Below, in pieces: positions 7,898 to 17,586 of a DNA stretch of 64,000 nt (position 1 is the stretch's first letter; every line of letters starts with the position of its first letter). The position numbers and the translations under genes were made by a program. Source of the DNA: Salibacter halophilus (GTDB lineage: Bacteria > Bacteroidota > Bacteroidia > Flavobacteriales_G > Salibacteraceae); the NCBI RefSeq assembly GCF_008806325.1, contig NZ_WACR01000005.1, positions 234,028 to 298,027 of the forward strand, given 5' to 3'. The notes beneath the pieces are model-generated. The model had not been told where the DNA came from, searched no databases, and saw nothing but the letters and a program-made list of their open reading frames with translations.

Positions 7898-8578
7898 ATG
7901 AAAAGATTGTTTTTGGGTTTACTTTTTTTATTAGGAGTTCTTTACGGTCAGAGCCAGTCTTTCCAAATAGCTGTAGCTAAATATCGTGGCGGAGGTGACT
8001 GGTATGCAAATCTCAAAACCTCTCTTCCAAACCTCATCGATTTTACGAACAGGGAGCTGGATCTGAACATTGATCCTGAACAGGCTATTGTAGAAGTAGG
8101 TAGTCCTAAAATATTTGAATATCCATTCGTTCACATGACCGGGCACGGAAACATCATCCTCAATAGCCAGGAAGCCAACAATCTACGGAGCTACATGCTG
8201 GGTGGAGGCTTTTTACACATCGATGATAATTACGGAATGGATCCTTACATAAGAAGAGAAATCAAAAAAGTATTTCCGGAAAAAGAATTTGTTCCGTTAC
8301 CTGCCTCCCACCCGATTTATCATCAACATTTTGAATTATCTGATGGAGTTCCCAAAGTCCACGAACACGATGGCAAACCGCCACAGGCTTTTGGAATTTT
8401 TCATGAAGGCAGGCTTGTTTGCTATTACACATTTGAATCTGACCTCGGTGACGGATGGGAAAACCCAACAGTACACAACGATCCTCCACAGGTTCACAGA
8501 GAAGCTCTAAAAATGGGAGCTAATATCTTGCAATTTGCATTCTTAAACATCACAAACGATGAGCAGCAGGAGTACTAG
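7898..8578 (+). CDS. DUF4159 domain-containing exported protein
   Basis: A 226-aa protein with a signal peptide (MKRLFLGLLFLLGVLYGQ). The remainder matches DUF4159: YRGGGDWYANLKTSL at the N-terminus, FVHMTGHGNI, and GGFLHIDDNYGMD, giving a flavodoxin/GATase-like alpha/beta fold. Family members often sit in MoxR/VWA gene clusters, but no such genes are nearby here. I chose the ATG at 7898, three bases after the rsmE stop. The gene overlaps the next by 20 bases. Function unknown. Confidence 0.88.
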   Translation: MKRLFLGLLFLLGVLYGQSQSFQIAVAKYRGGGDWYANLKTSLPNLIDFTNRELDLNIDPEQAIVEVGSPKIFEYPFVHMTGHGNIILNSQEANNLRSYMLGGGFLHIDDNYGMDPYIRREIKKVFPEKEFVPLPASHPIYHQHFELSDGVPKVHEHDGKPPQAFGIFHEGRLVCYYTFESDLGDGWENPTVHNDPPQVHREALKMGANILQFAFLNITNDEQQEY

Positions 8579-9422
8579 ATACAAACCAAAAAGCGGTTGG
8601 CGTAGAAAGTGGTTCACTGTTATTTATGAAGCAGACACTCCCGGAGGAAAACTGTTCGATATTATTTTACTGATCCTCATCCTTTTCAGTGTACTTACAG
8701 TTATGCTTGAAACGGTTAGTTTCATTAAAATAAAATACGGTTCAACCTTATTGATGATCGAATGGATTCTTACAGGTTTTTTCACAATTGAATACATTCT
8801 CAGACTCATCATTACAACCAGGCCCGGCAAATACGCACTTAGTTTCATGGGAGTAATTGATTTGTTGGCTATTATTCCCACATACATTGCATTCTTTTTT
8901 GCAGGCTCATCTTATCTACTCACGATCAGAGCCCTTCGACTCATCAGGGTTTTCAGGATATTGAAGCTGACTCGATTCATCGGTGAAGCACAAACGCTCT
9001 CTTTAGCCATGAAAAACAGCCGATACAAAATAACTGTTTTCATGGTAAGCGTAACAGCCATTGTAACGATTATCGGGACAGTTTTATATATGGTTGAAGG
9101 GCCTGAACACGGTTTTAACAGCATCCCAAAAAGTATCTACTGGGCAATTGTAACCTTAACGACAGTTGGCTATGGTGACATTTCACCTCAAACTGCATTG
9201 GGGCAGTTTATTGCATCGATAGTTATGATTCTCGGTTATGCGATAATTGCAGTGCCAACCGGGATTGTTTCTGTTGAAATGAATAAAGCCCAAAAAAAGA
9301 ATGACTTTAAAACCTGCCCAAAATGTCATAATTCGTACACCCCAATTGATGCTCATTTTTGCCCAGAGTGCGGCACAAACATCGAGGAATACGAAGAGAA
9401 TAAAGAATCAGAAAAAGCATAA
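8559..9422 (+). CDS. Voltage-gated-type potassium channel with C-terminal zinc ribbon
   Basis: A 287-aa ion transporter family protein. S1-S4 come first, with an S4 bearing regularly spaced arginines (RALRLIRVFRILKLTRF, about residue 128), then S5, the K+ selectivity filter TTVGYGD (about residue 203) and S6. After S6 there is a CPKC...CPEC zinc ribbon (about residues 248-272) instead of an RCK domain, then a Glu-rich tail. I infer inner-membrane K+ conductance; the zinc ribbon may control assembly or gating. It overlaps the upstream DUF4159 gene by 20 bases. Confidence 0.9.
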   Translation: MSSRSTRYKPKSGWRRKWFTVIYEADTPGGKLFDIILLILILFSVLTVMLETVSFIKIKYGSTLLMIEWILTGFFTIEYILRLIITTRPGKYALSFMGVIDLLAIIPTYIAFFFAGSSYLLTIRALRLIRVFRILKLTRFIGEAQTLSLAMKNSRYKITVFMVSVTAIVTIIGTVLYMVEGPEHGFNSIPKSIYWAIVTLTTVGYGDISPQTALGQFIASIVMILGYAIIAVPTGIVSVEMNKAQKKNDFKTCPKCHNSYTPIDAHFCPECGTNIEEYEENKESEKA

Positions 9423-9449
9423 AAAAACCCGATCGAAATCGACCGGGTT
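9421..9449 (-). terminator. Intrinsic terminator of lpdA
   Basis: AACCCGATCG (9426-9435) pairs with CGACCGGGTT (9440-9449). On the minus strand the stem is followed by a run of T (the A-run at 9421-9427), so it terminates lpdA about 30 bases after its stop. It touches the 3' end of the channel gene. Confidence 0.75.
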
Positions 9450-9478
9450 CAATGCTATGACTATATAACGATGAAATC

Positions 9479-10867
9479 TTAGATGTGAATCACCTCATCA
9501 TAAGCCGCTGCTGCAGCTTCCATGATAGCTTCACTCATTGTTGGGTGTGGGTGAACAGTTTTGATGATCTCATGACCTGTTGTTTCAAGCTTGCGAATTG
9601 AAACGAGCTCAGCAACCATTTCAGTTACGTTATAACCAATCATGTGACCTCCTAGAAGTTCACCGTATTTTGCATCAAAGATCAACTTCACAAATCCATC
9701 ATTATGACCAGCAGCTGATGCTTTACCAGATGCTGAGAATGGGAATTTACCAACTTTAAGATCGTATCCGGCTTCTTTTGCATCTTTTTCAGTCATTCCA
9801 ACTGATGCTACTTCAGGGAAGCAATAAGTACAACCGGGTACATTTCCATAATCCATCGGCTCTGGATTCATCTCTGCCATTTTTTCTACAGCGATGATTC
9901 CTTCGTGTGAAGCAACGTGTGCAAGTGCTGGGCCAGGAGCACAGTCACCGATAGCCCAAACATTTGGAATATTCGTTTGGTAGAAATCATTGACTACAAC
10001 TTTTCCGTTGTCAGTTGCAACGCCAACATCTTCAAGACCAATGTTTTCAATATTAGCCTGAATACCAACAGCTGAAAGTACTATATCAGCCTCAATAGTT
10101 TCTTCGCCTTTCTTAGTTTTAACTTTAACCTTGCAGTTTTTGCCTTTAGTATCAACACTCTCAACTGATGAGTTTGTCATCACTTTCATACCCATTTTCT
10201 TGAATGAGCGCTCGAGTTGTTTTGATACTTCTTCATCTTCAACAGGAACAATGCGTGGCATGTATTCAACAAGCGTTACTTCAGTTCCCATAGACTGGTA
10301 GAAATAAGAAAACTCAGATCCGATTGCACCTGATCCTACAACAACCATTTTCTTAGGCTGCTTTTCGAGAGACATCGCCTTGCGGTACTCGATGATTTTT
10401 TTACCATCGATAGGAAGGTTTGGTAGCTCACGAGCTCTAGCACCTGTAGCGATAATAATGTTTTTACCTTCTACAGTTTCCTTTTTACCGTCTTCCTTCT
10501 CTACTTCTATTTTATTTTTTCCCTTGAGTTTTCCATAGCCCATGATAACGTCAATCTTGTTCTTCTTCATCAAGAACTGAACACCGTTACTCATCTTATC
10601 TGCTACGCCACGACTGCGGGAAATTACTTTGCTAAAATCTTTATCAAATTCTTTTCCTGACAATCCGTACTCATCAGCATGCTTCATGTATTCGTAAACA
10701 TTTGCTGTTTTGAGTAAAGATTTCGTTGGAATACAGCCCCAGTTAAGGCAAATTCCACCGAGCGATTCTTTTTCAACAACCGCCACTTTCATTCCTAACT
10801 GAGAGCCGCGAATGGCAGCTACATAACCGCCAGGACCACTTCCTAAAACTACTAAATCGTAAGCCAT
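9479..10867 (-). CDS. lpdA: Dihydrolipoyl dehydrogenase
   Basis: The E3 subunit of 2-oxo-acid dehydrogenase complexes (and glycine cleavage) reoxidises dihydrolipoyl groups using FAD and NAD+. At 462 aa it has standard length. Visible are the FAD motif GSGPGGYVAAI, the redox disulfide GGICLNWGCIPTKS, the NAD motif VVVGSGAIGSEF, the second FAD motif AIGDCAPGP and the catalytic HPHPTMSEA. No E1/E2 genes are in the window. It is monocistronic with its own terminator; a weak -7 candidate (TAAATTCG) lies at 10911-10918. Confidence 0.97.
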   Translation of the reverse strand: MAYDLVVLGSGPGGYVAAIRGSQLGMKVAVVEKESLGGICLNWGCIPTKSLLKTANVYEYMKHADEYGLSGKEFDKDFSKVISRSRGVADKMSNGVQFLMKKNKIDVIMGYGKLKGKNKIEVEKEDGKKETVEGKNIIIATGARARELPNLPIDGKKIIEYRKAMSLEKQPKKMVVVGSGAIGSEFSYFYQSMGTEVTLVEYMPRIVPVEDEEVSKQLERSFKKMGMKVMTNSSVESVDTKGKNCKVKVKTKKGEETIEADIVLSAVGIQANIENIGLEDVGVATDNGKVVVNDFYQTNIPNVWAIGDCAPGPALAHVASHEGIIAVEKMAEMNPEPMDYGNVPGCTYCFPEVASVGMTEKDAKEAGYDLKVGKFPFSASGKASAAGHNDGFVKLIFDAKYGELLGGHMIGYNVTEMVAELVSIRKLETTGHEIIKTVHPHPTMSEAIMEAAAAAYDEVIHI

Positions 10868-11031
10868 TATTTCTTGAGTTTAATTGAATTTATGTCGAGA
10901 AATTCTGATGCGAATTTAAAGGAAATGCACTGAATTAGGAAAGTTTTGGAAAACAATGAACAGCCAACATTTTCACAATATAAAGTAAACAACTTATTTT
11001 ACTATCGCGTTAAGCCTGTCAATACCCTGAT

Positions 11032-11039
11032 GATATTTG
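11032..11039 (+). promoter_or_regulatory. Probable -7 box for DUF4389-xerD
   Basis: GATATTTG, the same octamer as at rpsP, lies 26 bases before the start codon at 11066. No clear -33 element. Confidence 0.35.
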
Positions 11040-11065
11040 TGTAAAATAAAGAAAGAGCGTATCCT

Positions 11066-11650
11066 ATGCGACTTGAAGTCAAACATCAACAACGTTACAG
11101 CAGATTAGAATTACTGGCAAGATCAATTCTTGGTCCTCTCTACATTGCAGTACCACATGTCATTGTTCTCGCTTTTGTTTCTGTAGCTGCGTTTTTTCAC
11201 TATCTCAAAGCGACCTTTACTATTTTGCGATCTGGTGAATATCCTCAAGATTCTCATTCATTTTTGACTTCTTACCTCCATTGGGCTGCCAGGCTCCACC
11301 TGAGGGTTTTCAACATGAATGATGGTTATCCAAATTTCGGTATTAAACAAAATGATCCCTATTTAACTTTAGACTTTGATAAATACGATCCAGACAGAAA
11401 GAAAACACTTTTAAGAACGATTTTCGGGTTGTTCTACATCTTTATTCCACATATTATCGTGTGGTTCCTGGGTTACATTCTTTCATTAATTGGTGTTTTG
11501 ATCGCTTTCTTTATCGTTTTATTCACCGGTAAATATCCTGCGGGGCTACACCGTTTTCAAGTAGGTACGCTCAGATGGATGGTTCGGGTACTTGGCTCTT
11601 TATTCCATCTCGAGGATTCGTATCCGGCTTTTAGTGGATCTGACCGATAA
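11066..11650 (+). CDS. DUF4389 domain-containing membrane protein (internally duplicated)
   Basis: A 194-aa protein made of two copies of one unit: residues about 12-90 and about 115-190. Both copies have the pattern ARSILGPLYIAVPHVIV / LRTIFGLFYIFIPHIIV, then a membrane helix, G-EYP/G-KYP, a charged helix and a terminal SYP/GYP. This is the DUF4389 layout and predicts four membrane helices. Function unknown. It ends two bases before xerD, so they are probably co-transcribed. Confidence 0.85.
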   Translation: MRLEVKHQQRYSRLELLARSILGPLYIAVPHVIVLAFVSVAAFFHYLKATFTILRSGEYPQDSHSFLTSYLHWAARLHLRVFNMNDGYPNFGIKQNDPYLTLDFDKYDPDRKKTLLRTIFGLFYIFIPHIIVWFLGYILSLIGVLIAFFIVLFTGKYPAGLHRFQVGTLRWMVRVLGSLFHLEDSYPAFSGSDR

Positions 11651-11652
11651 AA

Positions 11653-12555
11653 ATGAGTAATTGGAAACCGTACATACAGGATTTCAAGTCGTATTTACAG
11701 CTAGAACGTTCGATGGCTGAAAACACAGTGCTCAATTATTTGCGCGATATTGATAAGCTGGAATTGTTCAATGAAAGTGAAAATCAATCGAAAAAGCTGG
11801 AGAATTATACTGAGGATGATCTATCGAATTTCCTGCAGTGGATTGGCGAAATTGGTTTGAGCGCTAACAGTCAGAACCGAATTCTATCGGGCATTAAGGC
11901 GTTTTTCAAGTTTTTGGTGCTGGAAAACTACATGGATCACAATCCGGCTGAGTTGATAGAATCAGCAAAAGTTGGCAGGAAATTTCCAGATACTCTTGCC
12001 GATTATGAAGTTGAAAAGATGATCAACGCTGTTGACCGCAGCTCTCCTGAGGGAGAACGAAACCGCGCGATAATTGAGGTTTTGTACGGATGTGGTTTAC
12101 GCGTATCAGAACTTATTTCACTGAGACTGAGCGACTGTGCATTTGATGATGGTTTTTTGAGAATTGTGGGAAAGGGAAATAAACAACGACTTGTTCCTGT
12201 AGGTAAACATGCAACAAAACAGATCAAACTCTACATTAATGAAGTTCGTGTTCACCAGGATATAAAGCCCGGCCACGAAGATATTTTGTTTTTAAACAGA
12301 CGCGGAAAAGGACTTACGCGAATGATGATTTTCTACATCGTTCGTGATTTAGCCAAAGCAGCCGGAATTAAAAAGAAGATTAGTCCGCACACTTTGCGTC
12401 ACAGCTTTGCTACAGAATTAGTACAACGTGGTGCAGATTTGAGAGCTGTGCAGGAAATGCTGGGGCACGAATCCATTACGACAACCGAAATCTACACCCA
12501 CCTCGACCAAAGCGACTTACAAGATGCCATTTTCAATTTTCACCCTAGAGCCTAA
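11653..12555 (+). CDS. xerD: Tyrosine recombinase XerD-like
   Basis: A 300-aa tyrosine recombinase of the XerC/XerD type that resolves chromosome dimers at dif. The SAM-like core-binding domain covers residues 1-85. The catalytic domain shows Arg in GCGLRVSEL, Lys in GKGNKQR, HTLRHSF (His-x-x-Arg), the second His in MLGHESITTTE and the nucleophilic Tyr in EIYTHL. There are no phage or transposon genes nearby, so a housekeeping Xer role is more likely than an integrase. The stop overlaps the stop of the convergent kinase gene by 4 bases. Confidence 0.9.
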   Translation: MSNWKPYIQDFKSYLQLERSMAENTVLNYLRDIDKLELFNESENQSKKLENYTEDDLSNFLQWIGEIGLSANSQNRILSGIKAFFKFLVLENYMDHNPAELIESAKVGRKFPDTLADYEVEKMINAVDRSSPEGERNRAIIEVLYGCGLRVSELISLRLSDCAFDDGFLRIVGKGNKQRLVPVGKHATKQIKLYINEVRVHQDIKPGHEDILFLNRRGKGLTRMMIFYIVRDLAKAAGIKKKISPHTLRHSFATELVQRGADLRAVQEMLGHESITTTEIYTHLDQSDLQDAIFNFHPRA

Positions 12556-15434
12556 GTTTTGGCTTCCTCTTTAAGATAGCGTGTCATTACTTTGAGGAAT
12601 TCTTCAGGGTTGATTGGTTTAGTTACGTAGTCATTCATCCCAACCTCCAGTACATTATCTCTCACTTCATTGAATGCATCAGCTGTTAAGGCTACAACAG
12701 GAATGTTTTTGAAATATTCTTCATCAATTGACCTTATCGCTTTAGTAGCTTCATAGCCATCCATCTCAGGCATTTGCAAATCCATTAGGATAAGATCAAA
12801 GTCTTTGGAGGTTATTACATCAAGCGCATCTTTTCCGTTTTCGCTAACTGTAACTTTTGCTCCCCATTTGTTTAAGAACTGAGCTGCAATTTTTTGATTT
12901 ATTGGATTATCTTCAACTAAAAGAATGTGATATCCTTTGAGATCATCTTTTCCTGATTGATTCTTTCTCCCTTCATGTTGCTGTCCTGTGGAATCGTCTT
13001 CAATTTTTTCAGTCTCTAAACATTTTTCAAAACTCAGGATAACAGTAAACTCTGATCCTTTGCCTTGCTCACTTTCAGCTTTGATGCTCCCTCCCTGCAT
13101 TTCTACAAGGTTTTTGGTTATCGACAGTCCTAAACCAGTTCCACCATAGGTATTTAGAATACTAGAATCAGCCTGTTCAAAAGCATTAAAAATTGCTTCT
13201 TTTTTATCTTCCGGTATTCCAATACCCGTATCGGTTATTTTAAACTCAATTTCATGATGATCACGTGTTTCACTAATTTGAGACACCCTCATTTCAACTT
13301 TTCCTTCATCAGTGAATTTTACGGCATTCCCCACAATGTTGATGAGTATTTGATTGAGTCGGTTTTCATCTCCCAGCACCTTTACCGGCACTCTTGAATC
13401 AATTTCGATCGCCAGTTCAACACCTTTTTCATCAGTTTTTTCACGCATCATTTCACCAACCTGACTCACAATATCTTTAAGTTGCAGGGGCTCATTGGAG
13501 AATGAAATCTTTCCTGATTCAATTTTACTGTGATCGAGGATATCATTAACCAATGCAAGCAAGTTATCTGCACTGAACTTGAGAGATTTTAACTTATCTA
13601 TTTGATCGTCTTTTGGGTCTTCTTCAAGTAGGAAACTTGTGTAGCCAATCACTGCATTGAGAGGAGTACGAATTTCGTGACTCATACTGGATAGGAACTG
13701 TTGTTTTGATCTTGCGAGTTCCTCAGCTCTTTGTTTTGCATCGATCAGAGCCTGTTCTACTCGTTTTCGCTCAGTTAGATCGTGCCACACCGCCAAAATG
13801 ACCTGTTCATTATTAAGGGTTACAGCTGTGTAGGTAACTTCAGTTGGCACTTCCTGCCCACTGGTTTTCCTGTAAGTCCAATCGAAAGTGTGTTTTCCTT
13901 TTTCAAGAGCGGCATTGAGCATCTCATCAGCCTTGTATTCAGATCGTCTTCCATCAGGTTGGCGATCCTTGGAAAACTCCCACGGTAGTTTCCCTATGAA
14001 GTCGTCTTTTCTACTGATATTGAGCATCTGTAAGGCTGCTTCATTACAATCTAATATTCCATCACTGTTGAAAATGAGGTGTGGATCTGAAGAGTATTCA
14101 AACAGGATGCGGAACTTTTGTTCACTCATGAACTTATCCGTCACATCTTTAGCTATTCCTATAACCCCAACAACATTACCCTCGTCATCTTTATAAGGTT
14201 TTTCTTTAACCTCAAGCGTAATGGGGTTTCCGTTTTTATCGCGAACCTCAGCATAAAAAAGATTGCCATCGTCTACACCCTGAAGAACTTTTGATGTTGT
14301 TTCGTGTGCAGTTCGATTCAATGGATTTTGCGTGAATAGTCGGTATTCAGATTTCTCAAACTCTTCAGGTGTGTAACCGAGCACTTTTTGAACATTTTCA
14401 CTTACGTAATCATACTCGTAATCGGCATTATGACGATATGTGAAATCTCTTGAATATTCAAAAAGAAGCTTTTGTTGATCGATTAGTTTTTCGAGGTTTT
14501 GTCTATTCTCTCTCAGTTCCTGAGCAGATTTCCTCAATTGCTGAATACTTCTACTAAAAACAAATACTACTAGTACAATTACTAATAGGTTTACAGCTAT
14601 CACAAAGAATAGATTTTGCCTGATAGAATCTACCACTACACTTTTAGGCATGGCAAATACAAGGCCTATTGACTCACCATAAATATTTACGGGATAAAAA
14701 GCTGTTACAAAAGATTCTTGTTCACCATTTTCGTTGATTTTTAAATCAACTTCTAACGAAGTAGCAACCTCTGCTTCAAAGGCTTCTTTTAATGGAGTTT
14801 CAAGTATATTGTTAGTTGTAAAAAGCCTGTTTCCTCCGGGATTATCTGACGCGATGACACCACTAGCATCGAGTAATGATTTATAGGAGTCTAAAGAGCT
14901 GAAGTATCTTCTAAATTGATCGTTGACGAATTCGTTGGTTTTCAACTCGAAGATAACAGCACCATTTTCAGTAGTTAGGAACGCATTATTGTAGCCGTTG
15001 ATAAACTTGAGCTGATTAGCAGAATCTTCAAATTGTAAAGTCGTATCAATTTGCTGTACTTCAAATGTTCCTTTCCCATACCACTTTACTCGCCTACTGC
15101 CACCTTCACTACTGATTGTCATTGACTTGATAAGATCACGGTGCTCAACCATCAATGATTTTATATCCGCGAGCTCTGAGGTTGACAATTGGCTCTGACC
15201 GAAAAAATTATTTTCAGAATTAGAGAAAAGAAACTCAACATCGTACCGAAACTGGTTGAAGGAACGCTCAATTTGCTCAGCACATATTTGTGACTCTCTT
15301 GACAAATAATTTTGCTCATTCTCAACCCTGTCTTTCAACAACAAATTGAATATAAACAACGAACCTCCCACCATTGCTATTAACAGCAAAACGATGGTAA
15401 GGATAACTCCAATATCTTTTTTGGTTAAGTTCAT
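12552..15434 (-). CDS. Hybrid sensor histidine kinase/response regulator
   Basis: A 960-aa membrane kinase. Order: membrane helix (about 10-32), extracytoplasmic sensor region (about 35-270), second helix (about 273-294), two PAS domains (about 320-435 and 440-560), HisKA with SMSHEIRTPLNAVIG (His near 585), HATPase_c (ILINIVGNAVKF, DTGIGIP, GTGLGLSI), and a C-terminal receiver with LILMDLQMPEMDGYEA (Asp near 883). There is no output domain, so the phosphoryl group must go to a separate Hpt or regulator not visible here. The neighbouring lipoprotein at 15488 is transcribed in the same direction just upstream and has a Cache-like shape; it may be a cognate ligand-binding partner. Confidence 0.93.
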   Translation of the reverse strand: MNLTKKDIGVILTIVLLLIAMVGGSLFIFNLLLKDRVENEQNYLSRESQICAEQIERSFNQFRYDVEFLFSNSENNFFGQSQLSTSELADIKSLMVEHRDLIKSMTISSEGGSRRVKWYGKGTFEVQQIDTTLQFEDSANQLKFINGYNNAFLTTENGAVIFELKTNEFVNDQFRRYFSSLDSYKSLLDASGVIASDNPGGNRLFTTNNILETPLKEAFEAEVATSLEVDLKINENGEQESFVTAFYPVNIYGESIGLVFAMPKSVVVDSIRQNLFFVIAVNLLVIVLVVFVFSRSIQQLRKSAQELRENRQNLEKLIDQQKLLFEYSRDFTYRHNADYEYDYVSENVQKVLGYTPEEFEKSEYRLFTQNPLNRTAHETTSKVLQGVDDGNLFYAEVRDKNGNPITLEVKEKPYKDDEGNVVGVIGIAKDVTDKFMSEQKFRILFEYSSDPHLIFNSDGILDCNEAALQMLNISRKDDFIGKLPWEFSKDRQPDGRRSEYKADEMLNAALEKGKHTFDWTYRKTSGQEVPTEVTYTAVTLNNEQVILAVWHDLTERKRVEQALIDAKQRAEELARSKQQFLSSMSHEIRTPLNAVIGYTSFLLEEDPKDDQIDKLKSLKFSADNLLALVNDILDHSKIESGKISFSNEPLQLKDIVSQVGEMMREKTDEKGVELAIEIDSRVPVKVLGDENRLNQILINIVGNAVKFTDEGKVEMRVSQISETRDHHEIEFKITDTGIGIPEDKKEAIFNAFEQADSSILNTYGGTGLGLSITKNLVEMQGGSIKAESEQGKGSEFTVILSFEKCLETEKIEDDSTGQQHEGRKNQSGKDDLKGYHILLVEDNPINQKIAAQFLNKWGAKVTVSENGKDALDVITSKDFDLILMDLQMPEMDGYEATKAIRSIDEEYFKNIPVVALTADAFNEVRDNVLEVGMNDYVTKPINPEEFLKVMTRYLKEEAKT

Positions 15435-15487
15435 GTGTCAATTTAAGAGTTAGTGAAAATACATCAATTTCATTTTAAAGTTAACGA

Positions 15488-16387
15488 TCAAAGCTTAATG
15501 ACCTGCACAAGCTGCCATTTTAATTCTGATATTTCAGCGTTGAGCAGCATATAGTCAGATCCATTCCAATTAAAACGTACCTTTTTTTCTCCATCTGTCA
15601 GTATTTTCCTGCAAGCTTCTTTAAAGCCCTGGTTTTTACTTCTGTAAATATTTCGAGATTCAGGAAACTCGAATGAATTTTTAATCATTTTTTGAGTCTC
15701 AGTATCAACTGCAATTATTGTCTCAGTATTCTCTCTTAACGAAATTAACCTGCCTTCAGAGTCCATGATAAAATAATACCCTGATTGTTTATCAAGATAC
15801 TTTTCCTTTATAGTTTGAACAGGTATATTCAATTGAAGATACATGTCATTTGAAGGCACAATGCATGACATCAACCAGCCTGATTCAACAGGTGACCAAT
15901 ACGGAGTTGTGACCCAATTACCAGAGGGTGTTTCCTTGCTATTATTGGCTTCATTCAATATATGAGCAATACATCCCTTTTCTATTTTTTGGAAAACCCT
16001 ATTCAATTTGGGATAAATTAGCACCCCTTTTTGTGGAGAAACAACCATCAAGCTCGAAGTTAGTTTTGACTTTTCATAAGTGTTTCTCAAGTTTTCTCTA
16101 CCCAATTTTTGCGGTACTGCATCCCAATTTGATGGATAATTCAAATCTCCGTTTATATTAAAATAAGAGAATAACTCATTGACAGAATAATCCTCTCCTT
16201 TATCATTCACACCTTCATCTACAAGGCTTTTTAGGCGCTTTGACTCCTGAACAAGCTGGTAATTAATTTCGTAAGCTAATTGCTTTATAGCTGAAGTCTC
16301 ACTCTCTAATGTGTTTTTGTTTTCAACACATCCTGAAAGTAATAGCAAGACAATTGCTGAAAGTGTCAATTTTATTCTCAAAAACAT
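15488..16387 (-). CDS. Lipoprotein with Cache-like sensor domain
   Basis: A 299-aa protein with a lipoprotein signal peptide (LLLLSGC, lipobox near residue 19). A helix with QESKRLKSL is followed by an alpha/beta region with VVSPQKGVLIYPKL, SGWLMSCIVPS and YYFIMDSEGRLI, and it ends in ELKWQLVQVIKL. This resembles double-Cache/PDC sensors of chemoreceptors and kinases, but there is no transmembrane output part. It lies 53 bases upstream of the hybrid kinase in the same orientation. I infer a periplasmic ligand-binding accessory of that kinase. The fold call is moderate. Confidence 0.6.
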   Translation of the reverse strand: MFLRIKLTLSAIVLLLLSGCVENKNTLESETSAIKQLAYEINYQLVQESKRLKSLVDEGVNDKGEDYSVNELFSYFNINGDLNYPSNWDAVPQKLGRENLRNTYEKSKLTSSLMVVSPQKGVLIYPKLNRVFQKIEKGCIAHILNEANNSKETPSGNWVTTPYWSPVESGWLMSCIVPSNDMYLQLNIPVQTIKEKYLDKQSGYYFIMDSEGRLISLRENTETIIAVDTETQKMIKNSFEFPESRNIYRSKNQGFKEACRKILTDGEKKVRFNWNGSDYMLLNAEISELKWQLVQVIKL

Positions 16388-16434
16388 TTTGCTGTTGTAG
16401 ATTTGAAAATCATTTGAACCAAATTACAATAATC

Positions 16435-17586
16435 ATGCGCACATATTTAATAGTTAGCATTTCTGCCTTTTTATTTCTTTCAACTGTTCAGGCACAGGAG
16501 AAAAAACCAGATGAAGGATACCTTTTTAACGATGACATTAAAATTGAATCTACTGAAGTCATCAGCCAGGATATAACCGGAACTTGCTGGAGTTATTCCA
16601 CGACTTCCTTCCTTGAATCTGAAGTTGAACGAATCAATGGAAAACCAGTTGACTTGAGCGAAATGTACCAGGTGCGCAATATTTATATTGAAAAAGCTAA
16701 GAACTATGTATTGAGACAGGGTAAAACTCAGTTCAGTCAGGGTAGCCTGAGTCATGATGTAATGAAATCTGTAGAGCAGTACGGTGTTGTACCGCAAAGT
16801 GCTTATGACGGATTGAATTACGGCACCGAGACTCACAATCACAGTGAAATGGAAAAAGTTTTGAGTAATATTTTAGATGCTATCGTTCAGAATCCAAATG
16901 GCGAACTCACTCCTGTTTGGCTGGATGCATACACAGCTTCGTTGGATACATATTTAGGCTCGGCTCCGACCGAAATAGATTACAACGGTAATTCTTACTC
17001 ACCAAAAGAACTCGCTGATGAGTTAAAAATCAACACTGAGGATTATGTGACTTTCACTTCATTTAACCATCACCCATTTTATGAGCAATTCATTCTTGAA
17101 GTTCCCGATAACTGGTCAAATGGAAGTTATTACAACGTCAAGTTAGACGAGTTCATTCAGCTGATCGATCACGCCCTTGAAAATGGTTATTCACTGGCAT
17201 GGGATGCTGATGTGAGCGAAAAAACGTGGTCGACAAAAGAAGGCGTGGCAATTATCCCGGAAACAGATTACAGCTCACTATCGAGATCTGACAGAGATGT
17301 ATTTTTTGACAGTGTGCAGGAAGAAAAAGAAATTACTCAGGAATACCGTCAGCAAGAATTTGAAAACTACAATACTACTGATGATCACCTCATGCATATC
17401 GTAGGCCGCAGCCACAATCAAAATGGAGATATCTTTTACCTCGTGAAAAACAGTTGGGGAACTGATGCTGGTGTTGATGGATACCAGTACATTTCGATTC
17501 CTTACATGAAGCTGAAATCAATTGCTGTAATGGTTCACAAAGATGCTGTTCCAAAAGCGATAAGTAAGAAATTTAAACAATGGTAA
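16435..17586 (+). CDS. C1 family (aminopeptidase C/bleomycin hydrolase-type) cysteine peptidase
   Basis: A 383-aa secreted papain-fold peptidase. Signal peptide MRTYLIVSISAFLFLSTVQAQ; the catalytic Cys in DITGTCWSYSTTSF, His in DDHLMHIVGR and Asn in YLVKNSWGTD complete the Cys-His-Asn triad. The C1B look and the insertions resemble bleomycin hydrolases. Those are cytosolic hexamers in other groups, so export makes this one unusual, though common in Bacteroidota. I start at the ATG at 16435; the frame is open upstream to 16309 but that part has no signal-peptide character. Its last 14 bases overlap the convergent S4 gene. Confidence 0.87.
   Translation: MRTYLIVSISAFLFLSTVQAQEKKPDEGYLFNDDIKIESTEVISQDITGTCWSYSTTSFLESEVERINGKPVDLSEMYQVRNIYIEKAKNYVLRQGKTQFSQGSLSHDVMKSVEQYGVVPQSAYDGLNYGTETHNHSEMEKVLSNILDAIVQNPNGELTPVWLDAYTASLDTYLGSAPTEIDYNGNSYSPKELADELKINTEDYVTFTSFNHHPFYEQFILEVPDNWSNGSYYNVKLDEFIQLIDHALENGYSLAWDADVSEKTWSTKEGVAIIPETDYSSLSRSDRDVFFDSVQEEKEITQEYRQQEFENYNTTDDHLMHIVGRSHNQNGDIFYLVKNSWGTDAGVDGYQYISIPYMKLKSIAVMVHKDAVPKAISKKFKQW

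Noticed and set aside
9421..9449. Terminator for the K+ channel gene
   Set aside because: There is no T-run on the plus strand after the stem; the A-run makes it a minus-strand terminator for lpdA.
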